A stretch of 8,993 bases of DNA from Candidatus Aminicenantota bacterium (lineage in GTDB: Bacteria; Acidobacteriota; Aminicenantia; UBA2199): NCBI GenBank assembly GCA_023137075.1, contig JAGLQA010000446.1:1-8993 (forward strand), in the 5' to 3' direction. The notes under the pieces were generated by a model. The model was given only the letters and a program-made list of their open reading frames with translations. It was not told the origin of the DNA and made no database searches. The translations under genes were made by a program, and so were the position numbers. How positions within the stretch are numbered: position 1 is the first letter of the stretch; every line of letters starts with the position of its first letter. This document shows positions 5,998 through 8,993 of the stretch, one piece after another.

Positions 5998-6849
5998 ATG
6001 GTTATATTTAAACCTGTGCCGCAGAATTTGAAGAAAAAAATAATGAAAGATAAAAAGAATAAAAAAGATGATGAAATTAAGCACCTAAAAGACCGGATAA
6101 AAGAGCTTGAAAAATTAGAAACCGAACGCCAACGGACCGATAAAAAAATTAAACACCTGAATAAGATACTTCGTGCTATTCGCAATGTCAACCAGCTTAT
6201 TATCAGGGAAAAAGACCGGGATGCGCTTATTCAAAAAGCTTGTGAAATCCTTATTGAAACACGCGGCTATTATAATGCATGGATCGTGCTTTTGGATGAA
6301 AAGGGAAAATATCTTACATATGCCAAAACCGGATTGGACAAAGCCTTTGCTCCGATGAAAAAGTTACTGGAGCAAGAAAAATGGACAGAGTGTGGAAAGA
6401 GGGCACTGAAACAAAAGGAATTGATCATTACAGAAGATCCAAAAAAAGAATGCCCGGATTGTCCGCTTTCCTCAGCCTATGCCGAACGGGGTGGCTACAC
6501 GGTTTGCCTGGCACATCATGACAGAATTTACGGACTGCTTTCGGTATCCATTCCCAAATCCTTTATAAAAGACAAACAGGAGCAGGAGTTGTTACGGGAA
6601 GTTGCCGGCGACATCGCTTTGGCGCTTCACACCATAGAACTGGAAGAAGAGGGAGCGCTGGCCGAAGAAGAATTGGAAAAACATAGGAATCATCTGGAAA
6701 AATTGATTAAGGAGCGAACCGCAGAACTTGAAGAAAAAAACAAAGAGCTCAAACGCTTTAATAAACTGTTTGTGGGACGGGAATTCAGGATAAAGGAACT
6801 GAAGGATAAAGTGAAGGAATTGGAGAAAGAATCCAAAAGGAAAAAATAA
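5998..6849 (+). CDS. GAF-domain sensor protein without kinase domain
   Basis: This soluble protein of 283 residues has a charged coiled coil (~16-60), one GAF domain (~55-215) and a C-terminal coiled coil (~216-283). It has no HisKA, ATPase, receiver, cyclase or DNA-binding domain. The GAF core contains WIVLLDEKGKYL (95-106), a cysteine-rich segment (C132, C152-P-D-C155-P, C170 with H173/H174) and YGLLSVSIP followed by EQELLREVAGDIALAL. The C-terminal segment ERTAELEEKNKELKRFNKLF then VGREFRIKELK (240-269) is a tail I recall from kinase-less PAS/GAF sensor proteins, where it probably mediates pairing with a partner. A complete SD and the TAG-ATG junction support the 5998 start. The internal ATG 6043 (M16), however, aligns exactly with the start of the next gene, so a 268-residue form is possible. 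Its stop overlaps the next start (TAATG), implying translational coupling and perhaps a joint complex. What the GAF domain binds is unknown. Confidence 0.9.
   Translation: MVIFKPVPQNLKKKIMKDKKNKKDDEIKHLKDRIKELEKLETERQRTDKKIKHLNKILRAIRNVNQLIIREKDRDALIQKACEILIETRGYYNAWIVLLDEKGKYLTYAKTGLDKAFAPMKKLLEQEKWTECGKRALKQKELIITEDPKKECPDCPLSSAYAERGGYTVCLAHHDRIYGLLSVSIPKSFIKDKQEQELLREVAGDIALALHTIELEEEGALAEEELEKHRNHLEKLIKERTAELEEKNKELKRFNKLFVGREFRIKELKDKVKELEKESKRKK
6043..6138 (+). repeat. Coiled-coil module, copy A (paralogous with 6849-6944)
   Basis: From ATG 6043 the DNA aligns without gaps for 32 codons to the first 32 codons of the downstream sensor gene. It includes a 17-nt identity, ATAAAAGAGCTTGAAAA, at 6097-6113. 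The encoded helix (DEIKHLKDRIKELEK, then TER) is a parallel coiled-coil type sequence. The similarity also covers the AAAAATAATG just upstream of both ATGs. Confidence 0.6.
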
Positions 6850-6944
6850 TGATAGATAAAGAAAAAAATAAAGGCGAAGAAATAAAGCGTCTTAAAAAAC
6901 AAATAAAAGAGCTTGAAAAGTCAAAAACCGAGCGCAGGCAGGCA
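6849..6944 (+). repeat. Coiled-coil module, copy B (paralogous with 6043-6138)
   Basis: This is the second copy of the module described at 6043-6138. The matching 17-nt identity lies at 6903-6919, an offset of 806 nt. The encoded sequence is EEIKRLKKQIKELEK followed by KTER. This points to a tandem gene duplication or a recombined N-terminal cassette. Confidence 0.6.
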
Positions 6945-8993
6945 GAGGAAGAGCTTTGGAAATCTTACAAGCAATGGGAAACGACTTTCGATGCCATGAA
7001 TGATTCGATTTTCTTGTTAGATATGAATGGTAAGATATTAAAATGCAATTATTCAGCCGTATGCTTGCTCGGGAAATCATATAAAGAAATCATTGGTAAC
7101 CACTGTTGGCAACTCATTCACGGCACATCTAGTCCTATTGAAGGATGTCCTATCATACGAATGAAACAAACCTTGGAAAGAGAATCGATGTACCTTCCCT
7201 TAGGTAATAAATGGTTTGAAGTTATCGTTAACCCAATATTAGATTCTACTAAAAAACTATTCGGCGCAGTCCATATTATAAAGGACATCACCGAGCACAA
7301 GCAGGCTGAAGAAAAAATATATAAAGCCAACCGTTTATACGCCACTTTAAGCCAGGTTAACCAGGTCATCGTTAGAGAGCAGGATAAACAAAAATTATTT
7401 CAGGAAATCTGCAATATCGCTATCGAATACGGTAAGTTCAGGTTAGCCTGGATAGGATTGGTTGATGAAGAAAACAAATTAGTTGAACCGGTTGCTTTTA
7501 GCGGAGAAGGCTCTGATTATCTGCAAAATATCAAAATTTCCATGACCGACGAGTTGACCGGTAAAGGGCCTACGTGCAGGGCAATCCGTGAGGGAAAGAG
7601 CGTTGTCTTTAATGACCTGGAAAACAACCCGGATTATAAACCCTGGCGCAAGCAGGCACTTGAAAAAGGTTACCGTTCATCTGCAGCTTTCCCAATACGG
7701 ATATACAATTATGTAATTGGGGCCTTGAATATATATGCTGTTGAACCTGATTTTTTTGATAAGGACGAGATAAAACTCCTCGAGGAAACCACACTGGATA
7801 TTTCCTTCGCGTTAGAAAAATTTAAAGAGGAAAATATACGCAATCATGTGGAGGAGATGCTGGAGAAGAGTGAAAGTCACTATCGTGCCCTTTTTAATGA
7901 ATCACCCGTACCACTTTGGGAGGAAGATTTTTCAGAGGCTAAGAAATTCATAGACTCGCTGAAAAAAAGAAGGGTTAAGGATTTTAGAAAATATTTTGAT
8001 GACAGACCGGAAAAAGTTGCGGAATGCGTTCAGACGATTAAAATCCTTGAAATAAACAAACCGGTTTTAAAACTGCATGAGGCAGAATCAAAAGAGGAAC
8101 TACTGGAAGGTTTGCCGTCAATTTTTTCGGAAGAATCCTATGAAGCCTTTAAAGAAGAGCTGATCGCCATTGCTGAAGACCGGTCCGAATGTGAATTTGA
8201 TGCGGTTGTTAAAACGCTGAAAGGAAACGAAAAATATATTCACCTGAAATGGGCGGTTGTGCCGAGTTATGAAGAATCGATGGAAAGGGTTTATATCTCT
8301 ACAACCGACATCACCGAGAGTAAGAAGGCGGAAGAGGCACTTAGAAAGAGCGAAGCACTTCTTACCGAGACAGGCCGTATGGCAAAGGTGGGTGGATGGG
8401 AAGTTGATACTAAAACGTTTGAGGTTAGCTGGACGGAAGAAATTTACCGCATCCACGAAGTCCCATTGGGCCACAAACCGCTGCTGCAAGAAGTGATTAA
8501 TTATTTCCATCCCGATGATCGACCAAAGTTGGAAACAGCGATTCAAAAGGCGCTTGAGCATGGCGAGCCCTACGATATGGAAATCCGTTTCATCACAGCC
8601 AAGGGCAAACATTTGTGGACTCATGCTATTTGTAAGCCTATTATTGTGGATGGTAAGACAGTCAAACTCACCGGAACCTTTCAGGACATTACAGAGCGCA
8701 AAAAAACCGAAGAAGCATTAAGAGAAAGCGAAAGCAGGTTGAATATAATATTCGAATCCGCGCCGGATGCTTACTACCTCAATGACTTTGAAGGCATATT
8801 CATTGATGGGAACATGGCCGCAGAGGAACTGCTGGGATACTCAAAGGAAGAGCTCATAGGCAAGAATTTCCTGGATGCGGGAATACTGTCCATGGACCAG
8901 GCTGAGAAAGCGCTGAATATGTTGGCTGAGAATATAAAGGGGAAATCCGCCGGGCCTGATGAATTTATTCTGAAAAGGAAGGACGGCACAAAG
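6849..8993 (+). CDS. Multi-PAS/GAF sensor protein (PAS-GAF-PAS-PAS-PAS...), 3' end cut off
   Basis: An open frame of 715 codons continues past the window edge with no stop. A charged N-terminal coiled coil (1-40) is followed by five sensor domains. PAS1 (~43-149) contains NHCWQLIHGTSSPIEGCP with C86 and C100 and ends in DITEHKQAEE. GAF (~160-322) has FRLAWIGLVDEENKLVEPVA and YRSSAAFPIR. PAS2 (~345-490) is of the SPVPLWEEDFSEAKKFID type and ends in TTDITESK. PAS3 (~502-617) is PAS_3-like, with KVGGWEVD, YFHPDDRPKLE and TFQDITERK. PAS4 starts at ~631 (IIFESAPDAYYLNDFEG) and is incomplete. Each linker has the EEALRKSE-type coiled coil. No membrane segment is seen, so it should be cytoplasmic. 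Proteins of this layout usually end in HisKA/HATPase_c or a cyclase, but that part is not visible. The start is set by AAGG 8 nt upstream and the TAATG overlap with the GAF gene. Confidence 0.93.
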   Translation, partial: MIDKEKNKGEEIKRLKKQIKELEKSKTERRQAEEELWKSYKQWETTFDAMNDSIFLLDMNGKILKCNYSAVCLLGKSYKEIIGNHCWQLIHGTSSPIEGCPIIRMKQTLERESMYLPLGNKWFEVIVNPILDSTKKLFGAVHIIKDITEHKQAEEKIYKANRLYATLSQVNQVIVREQDKQKLFQEICNIAIEYGKFRLAWIGLVDEENKLVEPVAFSGEGSDYLQNIKISMTDELTGKGPTCRAIREGKSVVFNDLENNPDYKPWRKQALEKGYRSSAAFPIRIYNYVIGALNIYAVEPDFFDKDEIKLLEETTLDISFALEKFKEENIRNHVEEMLEKSESHYRALFNESPVPLWEEDFSEAKKFIDSLKKRRVKDFRKYFDDRPEKVAECVQTIKILEINKPVLKLHEAESKEELLEGLPSIFSEESYEAFKEELIAIAEDRSECEFDAVVKTLKGNEKYIHLKWAVVPSYEESMERVYISTTDITESKKAEEALRKSEALLTETGRMAKVGGWEVDTKTFEVSWTEEIYRIHEVPLGHKPLLQEVINYFHPDDRPKLETAIQKALEHGEPYDMEIRFITAKGKHLWTHAICKPIIVDGKTVKLTGTFQDITERKKTEEALRESESRLNIIFESAPDAYYLNDFEGIFIDGNMAAEELLGYSKEELIGKNFLDAGILSMDQAEKALNMLAENIKGKSAGPDEFILKRKDGTK

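Noticed and set aside
5710..6191. Minus-strand open frames of 124 and 129 codons opposite the GAF gene start
   Set aside because: They are rich in Phe, Ser, Ile and Asn as expected from antisense of lysine/glutamate-rich coding DNA. They overlap the plus-strand promoter and gene and have no domain.
8118..8624. Minus-strand open frame of 168 codons
   Set aside because: It lies wholly opposite the well-supported PAS2/PAS3 region of the multisensor and shows no recognisable motif.

Overview
The window is a piece of bacterial chromosome given over almost entirely to signal transduction. It holds two divergent gene clusters separated by an AT-rich intergenic region. No RNA genes, CRISPR arrays, integrases or intact insertion sequences were seen. 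The DNA is AT-rich outside and inside genes. The genes carry clear Shine-Dalgarno sites, and both promoter candidates have the ordinary sigma-70 TTGACA/TATAAT pattern. Two-component propeller (Reg_prop/Y_Y_Y) kinases are typical of Bacteroidota, Calditrichota, Ignavibacteria and related Gram-negative groups, and of some Desulfobacterota-like lineages. The strong Shine-Dalgarno sites and classical promoters argue against a true Bacteroidota. A Gram-negative environmental lineage such as a Calditrichota/KSB1-like or deltaproteobacterial-type organism is my best guess, and it is inference only.

Left half (1-5146, minus strand, read right to left). There are four tightly packed genes: a CheY-like single-domain receiver (4778-5146), a soluble GAF-sensor histidine kinase with complete HisKA and ATPase domains (3366-4781), a second single-domain receiver of the Rcp1 type (2896-3342), and a very large membrane sensor kinase (1-2894, cut by the window edge). 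The last has a 14-bladed periplasmic propeller, a Y_Y_Y domain, one membrane segment and a HisKA domain. The first two genes overlap by 4 nt, and the last two are separated by 1 nt. The two kinases share a closely similar HisKA module behind unrelated sensor domains. No DNA-binding output domain is encoded in the visible part, so the output is either protein-protein signalling by the lone receivers or lies off the window.

Middle (5147-5997). This divergent intergenic region holds a good minus-strand promoter (5421-5449), a 14-bp perfect palindrome just ahead of the first minus-strand gene, a possible decayed coding fragment (about 5521-5745), a near-consensus plus-strand promoter (5788-5816) behind an 11-T tract, and a long leader that may encode a small peptide.

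Right half (5998-8993, plus strand). Two overlapping genes (TAATG junction) encode a GAF protein with no catalytic domain (5998-6849) and a PAS-GAF-PAS-PAS-PAS multisensor that runs off the window (6849-8993+). Both begin with the same charged coiled-coil module, duplicated at DNA level, and both contain a similarly introduced GAF domain. This suggests a paralogous pair that could associate. The most interesting reading is a split sensor: a kinase-less GAF subunit translationally coupled to a multi-PAS protein that presumably ends in a kinase. I see no convincing evidence for a wholly new class of system.
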